From: JAIEPT01 sp038217425
GTDB lineage: Bacteria; Planctomycetota; Planctomycetia; Gemmatales; Gemmataceae
Direction: 5' to 3'
Assembly: GCA_038217425.1 (NCBI GenBank)
Contig: JBBQPM010000121.1
Span: forward strand, 1 to 20,363
Length of the DNA: 20,363 nt
The notes below the pieces were generated by a model, which saw only the letters and a list, made by a program, of their open reading frames with translations, made no database searches and had not been told where the DNA came from. Below, in pieces: positions 13,690 through 20,284 of the stretch (positions are counted from its first letter, which is position 1; each line of letters begins with the position of its first letter). Made by a program: the position numbers and the translations under genes.

Positions 13690-14448
13690 ATGACGACCGT
13701 TCAGAAATATCGGACCAACCTCAACTGCGGCAGTTGCGTGGCTGCTGTGAAGCCGCACCTGGACAATGAGCCGGCAATCCGTCGCTGGTCGGTGGACACG
13801 GCGGACCCAAACAAAGTCTTGACCGTCGAGGGTGATAGCGTGGCGACAGAAGCCATCGAGCGGCACGTTGCCGACGCCGGGTTCAAGGTTCTGGGCAAGA
13901 TCGAGGAGGCCACTGCCGCCACTCATCCGACACACGCCCCTCTACCAACCGACGAGGAGAAATCGTTCCTGGCAACCTATCGGCCTCTGCTGCTGGTCTT
14001 CGCCTATCTGATCGGCATCGTCGGCCTGGTGGAATTCACGGCAGGTGGCTTCGACTGGATGCGGGCAATGGCGAACTTCATGGGCGGCTTCTTCGTCGCC
14101 TTCTCGTTCTTCAAGTTGCTCAACCTGCGAGGCTTCGTGGATGCGTACCAGACCTACGACGTGCTGGCCCGTCCTGTGCGAGCCTACGGGTACGCCTACC
14201 CGTTCATCGAGTTGGGCCTGGGCATCGCCTTCCTCGTTGGCTTCGCACCCGTGACGACCAATCTCGTCACCCTGGTCGTGATGCTGGTCAGCATCGTCGG
14301 CGTCACCCAGGCATTGCTCCAGAAACGGCGCATTCAGTGCGCCTGCCTCGGCACCGTGTTCAACCTGCCGATGACAAAGGTGACGTTCGTGGAAGACGCA
14401 CTGATGGCGGGCATGGCCCTCGTCATGTTGGCAGGAATGTTGGCATAG
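13690..14448 (+). CDS. HMA domain fused to MauE/DoxX-like membrane protein
   Basis: The 252-aa protein begins with a heavy-metal-associated domain (residues 4-68) carrying the metal-binding pair LNCGSC (Cys13, Cys16), for a soft metal such as copper(I) or mercury(II). A linker leads to about five membrane helices (about 99-116, 130-146, 168-187, 190-210, 236-252) of the MauE/DoxX redox-associated type. A CACLG motif (Cys217, Cys219) sits between the last helices and could accept metal or electrons. The gene starts 15 nt after the MerR gene with GAGGAG before the ATG, so co-transcription is expected. A role in moving or sensing a thiophilic metal at the membrane is inferred; the direction of transport cannot be told. 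Confidence 0.88.
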   Translation: MTTVQKYRTNLNCGSCVAAVKPHLDNEPAIRRWSVDTADPNKVLTVEGDSVATEAIERHVADAGFKVLGKIEEATAATHPTHAPLPTDEEKSFLATYRPLLLVFAYLIGIVGLVEFTAGGFDWMRAMANFMGGFFVAFSFFKLLNLRGFVDAYQTYDVLARPVRAYGYAYPFIELGLGIAFLVGFAPVTTNLVTLVVMLVSIVGVTQALLQKRRIQCACLGTVFNLPMTKVTFVEDALMAGMALVMLAGMLA

Positions 14449-14528
14449 ACTCTGATTGAACAGCGTTCCGAGGCGAACTGAGTGAGTGGAATTGACCTTT
14501 CGGCGCAGCCGAGCATAGGATTACGAAT

Positions 14529-14966
14529 ATGAGAAGTCGAGTCGTTCGATCTCTGGTCCTTGTCCTCAGCCTGGTCTTGGCACTGCCGCAGGGCTGGTGC
14601 TGCCTGTTCGCCTGTCACACAGCGACAGCATCCGAGACGGCGGCTGCGAACAGTGACAGCACCCTCGGTGATCTGGGTTGTCCCCACTGCGTAAATCAGA
14701 CGGGATCAACCGCCGAGCCAAACGACCAACCGACGCCTACCGACAAGCCTTCGGCCCCATGCCAATCCGCTTGTTCTTGCACAGACCAGAAAAGTACCGT
14801 CCCAACCCTGGTATCTGTTGTGCAGTTGGACATCGGGGCCGTTTTGTTCCTTTTGCCGTTCGACACGACCGCTTCCAACGTCGGCCTTGTTGCCGAAGTT
14901 GACAGGTCTAGTGTCCTTCTGCCAAAGCATCCTCTCCACGTCTTGAAATGCGTCTGGCTTTGTTGA
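14529..14966 (+). CDS. Cys-rich exported protein of the metal operon (145 aa)
   Basis: I do not recognise a named family. An N-terminal hydrophobic segment (residues 8-20, VLVLSLVLALP) is followed at once by WCCLFACH, a CPHC motif (51-54), CQSACSC (78-84) and a hydrophobic stretch at about 95-110; the protein ends KCVWLC. Ten cysteines and three histidines suit metal binding. It could be a membrane-anchored periplasmic metal chaperone. A gap of 80 nt follows the HMA-MauE gene with no terminator, so read-through from the MerR promoter is likely. AGGA lies 8 nt before the ATG. Confidence 0.7.
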   Translation: MRSRVVRSLVLVLSLVLALPQGWCCLFACHTATASETAAANSDSTLGDLGCPHCVNQTGSTAEPNDQPTPTDKPSAPCQSACSCTDQKSTVPTLVSVVQLDIGAVLFLLPFDTTASNVGLVAEVDRSSVLLPKHPLHVLKCVWLC

Positions 14967-15141
14967 GCAGCCAGGTTGACACTTGCCACTGCCGAGGTTC
15001 ATTCACCGATGCTCCGCAGGAAAACGGACCCGCTCCTACCACGTTCATGCGAAGTGGGAGGAGACAAGCCGACCTGATGGACAGAGATCAATATCAGGCT
15101 GTTCAATCATTCTTCACAATCACAGACACAGGAGATATTCC

Positions 15142-15531
15142 ATGCGTACTACGTTCTCTATCGTCCTATTCGTCGGGCTGGCCCTTGTCGGCACGGCTTT
15201 GGGCTTCGCCCTGTCCGGTTCTGGAATGGAAGCAAATGCCGTCTCTACCGCCAGGCCATCGTGCTGCCCGGACGGGCCGTGTTGCCCCGATGGGCCTTGC
15301 TGCAACAATGGTGACTGCTGCCCGGACGGAGACTGCTGCCCGGACGGCGAGTGCTGCGCCACTGCCACAAACACGGATGTCGGGAAGGCGTCGTGCTGCC
15401 CGGACGGACTGTGCTGCCCTGATGGGCCGTGCTGCGGGGCGACTGCCACGAAGTCAGTCACGCAGTTGAAATGCTGCCCAGATGGGCTTTGCTGCCCCGA
15501 TGGGCCGTGCTGTGCTGCCGTCGCCAAGTAA
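15142..15531 (+). CDS. Exported CCPDG-hexapeptide repeat protein, probable metal buffer
   Basis: The 129-aa protein has a signal or membrane anchor (residues 5-25, FSIVLFVGLALVGTALGF) followed by a cysteine lattice. Twelve CC pairs lie at 41, 47, 53, 59, 65, 71; 85, 91, 97; 111, 117 and 123, exactly six residues apart within each array. Eight of them read CCPDGx. Both linkers are 12 residues long, giving a 26-residue super-repeat (59-84, 85-110, 111-129) encoded by 78-nt units. There are 24 Cys in total and no His. This resembles a metallothionein in thiol content but not in known sequence pattern. AGGAG lies 8 nt before the ATG. It is behind the MerR, HMA-MauE and Cys-rich genes and followed by a terminator hairpin. 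Binding of a thiophilic metal outside the cytoplasm is inferred. Confidence 0.85.
   Translation: MRTTFSIVLFVGLALVGTALGFALSGSGMEANAVSTARPSCCPDGPCCPDGPCCNNGDCCPDGDCCPDGECCATATNTDVGKASCCPDGLCCPDGPCCGATATKSVTQLKCCPDGLCCPDGPCCAAVAK
15316..15522 (+). repeat. 78-nt coding super-repeat with 18-nt internal period
   Basis: Units start at 15316, 15394 and 15472, the last partial. Each contains two or three 18-nt subunits based on TGCTGCCCNGAYGGN. Third-position differences between the units show that they have diverged under selection for protein sequence, not by recent slippage. An earlier run of three hexapeptide subunits precedes them from 15262. Confidence 0.8.
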
Positions 15532-15543
15532 GCAGTGTTGAAC

Positions 15544-15580
15544 TACCAGCCGGGGCTTTGAACCCGGCTGGTACTATTCT
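15544..15580 (+). terminator. Probable terminator after the CCPDG gene
   Basis: An 11-bp perfect stem TACCAGCCGGG/CCCGGCTGGTA with an 8-nt loop is followed by CTATTCTTG, a weak T-tract. It would close the MerR-controlled operon 12 nt after the stop codon. Confidence 0.65.
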
Positions 15581-15643
15581 TGCCGTTCGCTCCTCGCCCT
15601 CGGCCCCTCCTCGCAACTCCGAGCGATAAAAAGGCGAATTGAA

Positions 15644-15859
15644 ATGAGCGAATGCGATCTCGATACGTCCGTCCCTGATTGGGTCATTGAGCATCCTTCG
15701 ACCCTGACTGTATTTCAGGAGTTGGGAATCGACTGCACCTGTGGTGGAAAGTCGCTGGCGTATGTGTGTGGTCAACGAGGGCTCGATGCGCAGGCGATCC
15801 TGAAAACACTGCTTGATTGTCTCGATGGGAATAGGCGAGGTCCAGCAGCGCATGGCTAA
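15644..15859 (+). CDS. Stand-alone DUF542 (ScdA/RIC N-terminal-like) protein
   Basis: The 71-aa protein matches the N-terminal domain of iron-sulfur-cluster repair proteins (RIC, ScdA, YtfE): VPDWVIEHPSTLTVFQELGI, then the CxCGGK motif (DCTCGGKSL, Cys31 and Cys33) and a helix with AQAILKTLLD. The di-iron hemerythrin-like domain that follows in full-length RIC proteins is absent. Single-domain members are known, but their roles are less clear. Its last bases overlap the start of the next gene. It may be a redox or iron-nitrosyl-linked helper; the metal operon upstream is separated from it by a hairpin. Confidence 0.85.
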   Translation: MSECDLDTSVPDWVIEHPSTLTVFQELGIDCTCGGKSLAYVCGQRGLDAQAILKTLLDCLDGNRRGPAAHG

Positions 15860-16424
15860 GAGAAGCGTCACCGATAATCTGTACGATCCTCGCAAAGGCG
15901 ATCAAGCGATTCGCACGCATAGCCTTCGTCTCGACTGCAAGCCCTCCGAGCCCGCCCGCACGAACTACTTCGGCATCTACTTCATCAAAGCCGGCTCCGG
16001 TACGTTCTGGGCCGACGCTTCCCGTTTTGCCTTCGGGCCTGATACCTTGCTCTTCTTCGTGCCATATCAGCACATTCGATTCGTCGCTGAATCCCCGGTC
16101 CACGGCGAGGTGATCCAGTTCCACGCCAACTTTCTCTGCGTCGAGACCTTCCATGCCGAAGTCGGTTGTAGCGGCATCCTGTTCAACGATCCTTATGGCA
16201 TCACGACGCCAGAATGCTGGGTGCCGCCTCTGGGTGATGCACAGCACGGCTTTCCGTACTTGAGCGGGGCCGGAAGGCTCGTCATCAAGGACGCCATCAT
16301 GATGGGTGCGGCCCTGGTGACGATGGCCGATTCAGCGAAGGCGTACTTGAGAAAACGGGCGTCGTCGCTGGCGCAATCGAAAGTCGCCGTGAGCGAGGAA
16401 CGACTGGCGACGGCCAGCGTGTGA
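15852..16424 (+). CDS. Chimera: AraC-type cupin N-terminus joined to DUF417 C-terminus
   Basis: The 190-aa frame has two unrelated halves. Residues 1-116 match the sensor (cupin-like) domain of AraC-family regulators: VTDNLYDPRKGDQAIRTHSL, NYFGIYFIKAGSGTFWAD, and HANFLCVETFHAEVGCSG, ending FNDPYG. From about 117 the sequence reads TTPECWVPPLGDAQHGFPYL, then SGAGRLVIKDAIMMGAALV, the C-terminal part of a DUF417 (YkgB-like) membrane protein. The AraC DNA-binding domain and the DUF417 N-terminal helices are missing. I infer an in-frame deletion between two neighbouring genes; an assembly error is the alternative. The start at 15852 is chosen from the usual N-terminus of the AraC domain; an in-frame start at 15813 is possible. 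It probably neither binds DNA nor forms a full membrane protein. Confidence 0.8.
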   Translation: MAKRSVTDNLYDPRKGDQAIRTHSLRLDCKPSEPARTNYFGIYFIKAGSGTFWADASRFAFGPDTLLFFVPYQHIRFVAESPVHGEVIQFHANFLCVETFHAEVGCSGILFNDPYGITTPECWVPPLGDAQHGFPYLSGAGRLVIKDAIMMGAALVTMADSAKAYLRKRASSLAQSKVAVSEERLATASV

Positions 16425-16441
16425 AAACGAAAGGACTAATC

Positions 16442-16552
16442 ATGACCACCGGCGACGCCCTCCGACTCAACCGCCACCCAATTCGGCATCGGCCTGCAAG
16501 AAAGTCTGGGGGTCAGGCATTCGTATTTTATCTGGATGGGAAGAAAGGGCGG
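16442..16552 (+). other. Possible truncated 5' gene fragment
   Basis: An ATG at 16442 with AAAGGA six nt upstream opens MTTGDALRLNRHPIRHRP. A second frame nearby reads STATQFGIGLQESLG. Neither continues as a recognisable protein before the convergent oxidoreductase gene. It may be the start of a gene that once followed the DUF417 gene and has been cut. The long frame running on to 17803 is the shadow of minus-strand genes. Confidence 0.3.
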
Positions 16553-17527
16553 TCACCTGCAAATGAAAACGGTCTTGCCCCGTGTCCCACCTTTCCACAT
16601 CGCACGGAATCCTTCCCTGGCCTGCTCCAAGGGCAGAACAGCACCGAACTCCGGTTCGATCCCGGCCTGGGCAATCAGGTTCATCATGTTCTGCATGTCG
16701 TCCTGTGTACCCATGATCGAACCTGTGATGGTCAACTGGTCAGCGATTACCGGAAGGAGGTTCAGCGATACGTCGAACCCCGTTGTGCCGCCGACCGTTA
16801 CCAGCGTCCCGCCACGAACGAGCGAAGACAGGCTATGCCTCCAAGAGTCCGATCCGACGTTATCAATGACTGCTCGCACCTTCCGTGGCAAAGGGTGGTT
16901 GCAAGGAAAAGTTTGGTGAGCGCCAAGCGTCTTGGCCCGGCTCCGACCTTCTTCCGAACGACTCGTTATCCAAACCTCGAAACCCGCAGCCCGCCCCAGT
17001 TGAATCAGAGCGGTCGCCATGCCGCCGGTAGCCCCCTGAATCAACACCGACTCGCCCCCTTGAAGTCCAGATTTGGTGAACAGGGCACGGTAGGCGGTCA
17101 GCCAGGCCGTGCCAAGTACGGAGGCGTGCAGCGGCGAAAGATTCTCGGGAAGCGGGACCGCATTGCGTTTAGGCACGACGGCGTAAGCGGCGAGCGTGCC
17201 GTGGATGAACTCGCTCGGAATGTGCCACTTGGGATCAAGTGTCTCGTCGCCACGCCAGTCATTGCTGCCCATCACGGGGTAGATGACGACGGGCGTGCCA
17301 TCATCCAGCGTACCCGCTCCATCGTTGCCCAGAATGATTGGATAGGTGATGCCTTCGGGGTGCCCGCTGATTCCCTGCAGCGTGAAGAGATCGTGACGAT
17401 TCAGGCTGGCGTGGCTGACCTTCACTCGCACCCATCCTTCGGGCACGTTCGGTTCGGGCTGCTGGCCGACCTCCAGGGCGGAAAGCGGGTCGTCGGGCGC
17501 AGCGTGCGTGGCGTAGACTGCCAACAT
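16553..17527 (-). CDS. Zinc-free MDR oxidoreductase (quinone-oxidoreductase-like)
   Basis: The 324-aa protein belongs to the medium-chain dehydrogenase/reductase superfamily. It has a GroES-like N-domain (VRVKVSHASLNRHDLFTLQG, then IILGNDGAGTL), a Rossmann nucleotide-binding segment (LIQGATGGMATALIQLGRAA) and a C-terminal closing segment (GTRGKTVF). The catalytic-zinc cysteine of alcohol dehydrogenases is replaced in the SLNRHD segment, as in quinone oxidoreductases, so NAD(P)H-dependent reduction of a quinone or enone is likely. AGGAGG seven nt before the ATG at 17527 fixes the start; a GTG at 17551 is rejected. It follows the SnoaL-like gene by 20 nt and is probably co-transcribed under the ECF promoter. 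Confidence 0.9.
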   Translation of the reverse strand: MLAVYATHAAPDDPLSALEVGQQPEPNVPEGWVRVKVSHASLNRHDLFTLQGISGHPEGITYPIILGNDGAGTLDDGTPVVIYPVMGSNDWRGDETLDPKWHIPSEFIHGTLAAYAVVPKRNAVPLPENLSPLHASVLGTAWLTAYRALFTKSGLQGGESVLIQGATGGMATALIQLGRAAGFEVWITSRSEEGRSRAKTLGAHQTFPCNHPLPRKVRAVIDNVGSDSWRHSLSSLVRGGTLVTVGGTTGFDVSLNLLPVIADQLTITGSIMGTQDDMQNMMNLIAQAGIEPEFGAVLPLEQAREGFRAMWKGGTRGKTVFICR

Positions 17528-17547
17528 TGCTTGGCCTCCTTTTTTGC

Positions 17548-17874
17548 TCACGGGACAATCTCCAATGATTCGATCTTGTCGCTTTCGAGTCTGAAGAAAA
17601 ACCGAAGATTGACGGGGCTACCGGGAAAGTTGCCGGTGAGTCGGCTGGTGACGATCACTTGTTCGTCCCGCCGTTCACACACGAAAGGTTCGCTTGTGTA
17701 CTGGTACTTGGCCGAGGCATCCGCCTTCCATTGCCTGATGGCGGCACGACCCTTGAAGGTGTGTCCCTCATCCTTGACGACGGCATTTTCCGTGAAGCAC
17801 TGAGCAACGGCCTCGCTGTCGCCCTTGTCAGCGGAGAAAAAGTTGGCGACGGGCGATGGTAGATCGAGAGCCAT
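17548..17874 (-). CDS. SnoaL/NTF2-like small protein
   Basis: The 108-aa protein has the NTF2-like fold signature of SnoaL-type proteins: an N-terminal helix (PSPVANFFSADKGDSEAVAQ), CFTENAVVKDEGHTFKGRAA followed by IRQWKAD, then beta strands (VIVTSRLTGNFPGSPVNLRF) and a final LRFFFRLESDKIESLEIVP. The family includes isomerases and cyclases as well as binding proteins, so the activity is open. GGAGG eight nt before the ATG supports the start. The gene lies between the sigma factor and the oxidoreductase on the same strand and has its own copy of the ECF-type promoter motif. Confidence 0.88.
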   Translation of the reverse strand: MALDLPSPVANFFSADKGDSEAVAQCFTENAVVKDEGHTFKGRAAIRQWKADASAKYQYTSEPFVCERRDEQVIVTSRLTGNFPGSPVNLRFFFRLESDKIESLEIVP

Positions 17875-17931
17875 GGGTCATCCCTCCAGACAGGTAGGTG
17901 AGAATCACGAAGCACTTGCTCCGTCTATCAC

Positions 17932-17961
17932 ATGGACACCTGCGGGGACCGACCGTGACAA
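17932..17961 (-). promoter_or_regulatory. ECF-type promoter before the SnoaL gene
   Basis: On the minus strand, TTGTCACGGTCG, 12 nt and GTCCAT stand about 58 nt before the SnoaL start. The motif and spacing are identical to those before the sigma gene (18909-18938). Confidence 0.75.
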
Positions 17962-17977
17962 TTCGTTGCGACATTTT

Positions 17978-18862
17978 TCAGTTCAGATGCAGCGCCTTTC
18001 GCATAGCCTCATTCTCCAGCAGACACCGAAGCCAAACGACCTGATCGGTAGGCTGGAGAAACGGGTGATCGCCGTAGATGGCGGCGTGCTGTCGTTCAAT
18101 GACATCCTCGACTTCATGGACCATTGCCGGTGCGACATCCCGAACTCGCTGGACATGCTCGGGAACGAAGAGGAGATGGTGGGGATCAACGTGGCCGTGG
18201 TCGATGAAGCCACGGGTCTTCTTCGGGCAGCGACAGGGATTGTTCGTGTTCACCAGCCCACACTGATCGTTCATGAAGTTGTGGAGATCACGGCGGGCAC
18301 GACTCAAGCATTGGCGGAAGTTCTCGGCTGTCATCTCCAGCATCTCGCCGCCAACCGAATCGCTGACGCCAAGTATCTCGCCCAGCGTAAAGATCAGCCT
18401 TTGTCTGCGGTCCAGGCAGAGCAACATGCCCATCGTGCAACTGTTTTTTGCTTCTTCGACCAACAGCGGTAGGGCGACGGGGACATTCTTCGGATCAGGC
18501 AAGTCGAGGTCAGGCGTGCTGTTGATGGCCGCACCGTAGGCGTCGAACGTCGTCACCTGCGTTTCGGCTCTGCGGCGTTTCATGTTGAGAACGTGGTTGG
18601 CTGCAATGCGGTAGAGCCAGGTGCGGAATTTGCTTTCGCCCTTGAACGTACTGAGCTTGGTGATGACCTTCACCAGCACTTCCTGCGTAACCTCCTCGGC
18701 GTCGTACGGCTGAAACACCATGCGCACGGCGATGTTGTAAATCCATGCTTGATGCCGCAGCACCAGCTTCTCCAGTGCCGTGCGGTCCCCGTTTTTGGCC
18801 TGTTCGACCAACTCGACATCCGTTGCATGGCTCCCGGCAACCTCGGTGAATGGATTGAACAC
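17978..18862 (-). CDS. ECF sigma factor with Cys-containing C-terminal extension
   Basis: The protein is 294 aa from the GTG at 18862, which has AGGAG seven nt upstream; a longer ATG frame from 18952 would run through the promoter. Region sigma2 spans about 16-98 (ELVEQAKNGDRTALEKLVLR; YDAEEVTQEVLVKVITKL; FRTWLYRIAANHVLNMKRR) and sigma4 about 140-200 (MLLCLDRRQRLIFTLGEILG, then CLSRARRDLHNF). An extension of some 90 residues follows, opening with CGLVNTNNPCRC (201-212), a possible zinc- or redox-active site. No anti-sigma gene is adjacent. A matching promoter lies in front of this gene and in front of the next one, so it likely drives its own operon with the SnoaL and oxidoreductase genes. 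Confidence 0.92.
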   Translation of the reverse strand: MFNPFTEVAGSHATDVELVEQAKNGDRTALEKLVLRHQAWIYNIAVRMVFQPYDAEEVTQEVLVKVITKLSTFKGESKFRTWLYRIAANHVLNMKRRRAETQVTTFDAYGAAINSTPDLDLPDPKNVPVALPLLVEEAKNSCTMGMLLCLDRRQRLIFTLGEILGVSDSVGGEMLEMTAENFRQCLSRARRDLHNFMNDQCGLVNTNNPCRCPKKTRGFIDHGHVDPHHLLFVPEHVQRVRDVAPAMVHEVEDVIERQHAAIYGDHPFLQPTDQVVWLRCLLENEAMRKALHLN

Positions 18863-18908
18863 GACTGCTCTCCTGATACGGCCTACGGACAGACATACCG
18901 CCGATCCC

Positions 18909-18938
18909 TTGGACCCGGCGAATGGGCGACCGTGACAA
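18909..18938 (-). promoter_or_regulatory. ECF-type promoter before the sigma gene
   Basis: On the minus strand, TTGTCACGGTCG, 12 nt and GTCCAA end about 47 nt before the GTG start. The shared 12-mer and identical spacing with the copy before the SnoaL gene suggest autoactivation. The TGTCAC core resembles the -35 I recall for ECF41-type promoters. Confidence 0.75.
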
Positions 18939-19022
18939 CTCTCGGGCGGCATTGGACTGCGTGTCCCACTTGATGACGCCTGCGCCGCCTCGGTCGAAGA
19001 GGAAGATGTGCCGACCGTGGCC
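18939..19022 (-). pseudogene. Inverted fragment of the neighbouring propeller-like gene
   Basis: The minus strand reads GHGRHIFLFDRGGAGVIKWD and then TQSNAARELS, which looks like one blade of a beta-propeller-type protein. It runs opposite to the plus-strand gene that begins at about 19022 and looks like the rest of such a protein. If this 84-nt piece is turned around, it reads straight on into the plus gene (RELS then LKPYTDPAL). I infer a local inversion or rearrangement junction. Confidence 0.5.
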
Positions 19023-19696
19023 TGAAGCCGTACACGGACCCGGCATTAACACTGTTCTTGCCCTACACCCTCAAGGGTAAGATCGTGCCGTTCGACTTCA
19101 AGGAGAAACGCTGGTGCAAGTTCCTCGACGTTCCGCAGTACGGCAAGCTGTTCGGCTTCATGGGCGGGCCGATGCCGCACAAGGGGCACTACTACTTCTC
19201 CCTCAGCACCTACAACGGCACAGACATCGGCTGCGACGGCAAGCCCTACCACTTCTGCAACGCCGTCTTGGAATTCGATCCGCAGACAAGACGTTTCGAC
19301 TTGCCGAACTTGGAGGTCAAGGATGCCTACCATCAGGTGGCGTACATGCTCAGTGCCAAGGGCGAGTTCTTTGCAACCGGATCGAACATCCGTGAGAAGG
19401 ATGGCAAGCTGAATCAAGCTCGGGCCGGCGAGGTCGTCTTCTGGCAGACGGTCAAGCCATCCACGAAGCGAACTTTCGACACATTCAATAAAACGCTGTA
19501 CAAAACGATGACACCGGCAAAGGCGATCGCTGCCTTCGGAGAGCCGGATCGGAAGTTGGGCAGCGGTTTGATAATATATGAGTACGAGCTTGATGACGGC
19601 ACGAAAATGCGGCTGGGCTTTCCGGGCTTCGCTCCCATTCAGTACGCCCACCACGTCCAGAAAGATGGGAAGTTCGTGGTCATCCCGCTGAAGTGA
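19022..19696 (+). pseudogene. 5'-truncated propeller-like protein with C-terminal BamE-like segment
   Basis: The plus frame is coherent from LKPYTDPALTLFLPYTLKG at about 19022 to the stop at 19696. The first part (VPFDFKEKRWCKFLDVP; GFMGGPMPHKGHYYFSLSTY; FCNAVLEFDPQTRRFDLPN) has the rhythm of kelch or similar propeller blades. The end (MTPAKAIAAFGEPDRKLGSG, then IYEYELDDG) resembles SmpA/BamE-like small domains. No convincing start exists: the first candidates are TTG at 19058 or codons in rearranged sequence, and no signal peptide or ribosome site precedes them. I infer that the 5' part was lost or inverted. The family's function is unknown to me. Confidence 0.6.
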
Positions 19697-19708
19697 TGGG
19701 AATCCGCT

Positions 19709-20284
19709 ATGCTGCTGACCCCACAGGATGTTGAACTGTTCTTCAAGCTCCATCGGGCGCTGATGTTCTTCGTGAACCAGCGTCTCAAGACGGTCCCCGA
19801 CCGTCCTGCGAACCCCGACGAGTTTTCGTTGCTGTCGCCTGAAGTGCGCCTCAAGGTCCGTGACGCCTTACTGAGCCACACTGACCTCATCCAGGCGTTT
19901 GTCGATGAAAACCCAGCCCAGCTGTCCGGCGACGAACTCGAAATCGTGCGCTCCTGGCAGCATCTTGTTCATGGTACGTTTTACATCCTTCGTGAACTGG
20001 CAAAGTACACGGTGTTCCTCTCGACGGACAAGCCGCCCATCGCTTACGGCGTTCTGGCACTCTCGGACCCATTCGATTTGCTGATCGGTCGCCCCCTGCC
20101 AATCATGGTCCAGACGGTCCTGCTGCCATTCAAGGACAAGATCGTTTACGACGGCCTGTTGACCAGTCGCAACATTTCGTTTGGCCCAGGCATTCGGCGC
20201 TCCTTCAATGAGAGCTTTAAGGAGCAGCTCTTTCAACATGAGTTTTCTTGTTCTAAGTCCTTCAGCAGTCGGGCGGTTGAATAG
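19709..20284 (+). CDS. Hypothetical protein (191 aa)
   Basis: I recognise no named domain. The protein is mainly helical (QDVELFFKLHRALMFFVNQR; EVRLKVRDALLSHTDLIQAF; ELEIVRSWQHLVHGTFYILR) with a later beta-rich part (YGVLALSDPFDLLIGRPLPI; VLLPFKDKIVYDGLLTSRNI). GGGAA lies about 7 nt before the ATG, and the gene begins 12 nt after the truncated propeller gene, so the two may have shared a transcript. After RRSFNESFKEQ the residues (SCSKSFSSRAVE) change character, which could mean a frameshift near the end. After the stop, 20285-20363 shows nothing recognisable. Confidence 0.65.
   Translation: MLLTPQDVELFFKLHRALMFFVNQRLKTVPDRPANPDEFSLLSPEVRLKVRDALLSHTDLIQAFVDENPAQLSGDELEIVRSWQHLVHGTFYILRELAKYTVFLSTDKPPIAYGVLALSDPFDLLIGRPLPIMVQTVLLPFKDKIVYDGLLTSRNISFGPGIRRSFNESFKEQLFQHEFSCSKSFSSRAVE

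Noticed and set aside
14492..14521. Promoter TTGACC-N18-TAGGAT before the 145-aa Cys-rich gene
   Set aside because: Its -10 box would put the transcript start on the start codon and it overlaps the ribosome site; read-through from the MerR promoter is simpler.
14976..14981. TTGACA as a -35 box for a separate CCPDG promoter
   Set aside because: No acceptable -10 box at the right distance.
15262..15525. CRISPR-like or satellite repeat
   Set aside because: The period is 18 nt and 78 nt in frame with a protein; there are no spacers, and variation is mainly at third positions.
16421..17803. A 460-codon plus-strand frame
   Set aside because: Antisense to the oxidoreductase and SnoaL genes; only its first codons (about 16442-16500) might be a gene remnant.
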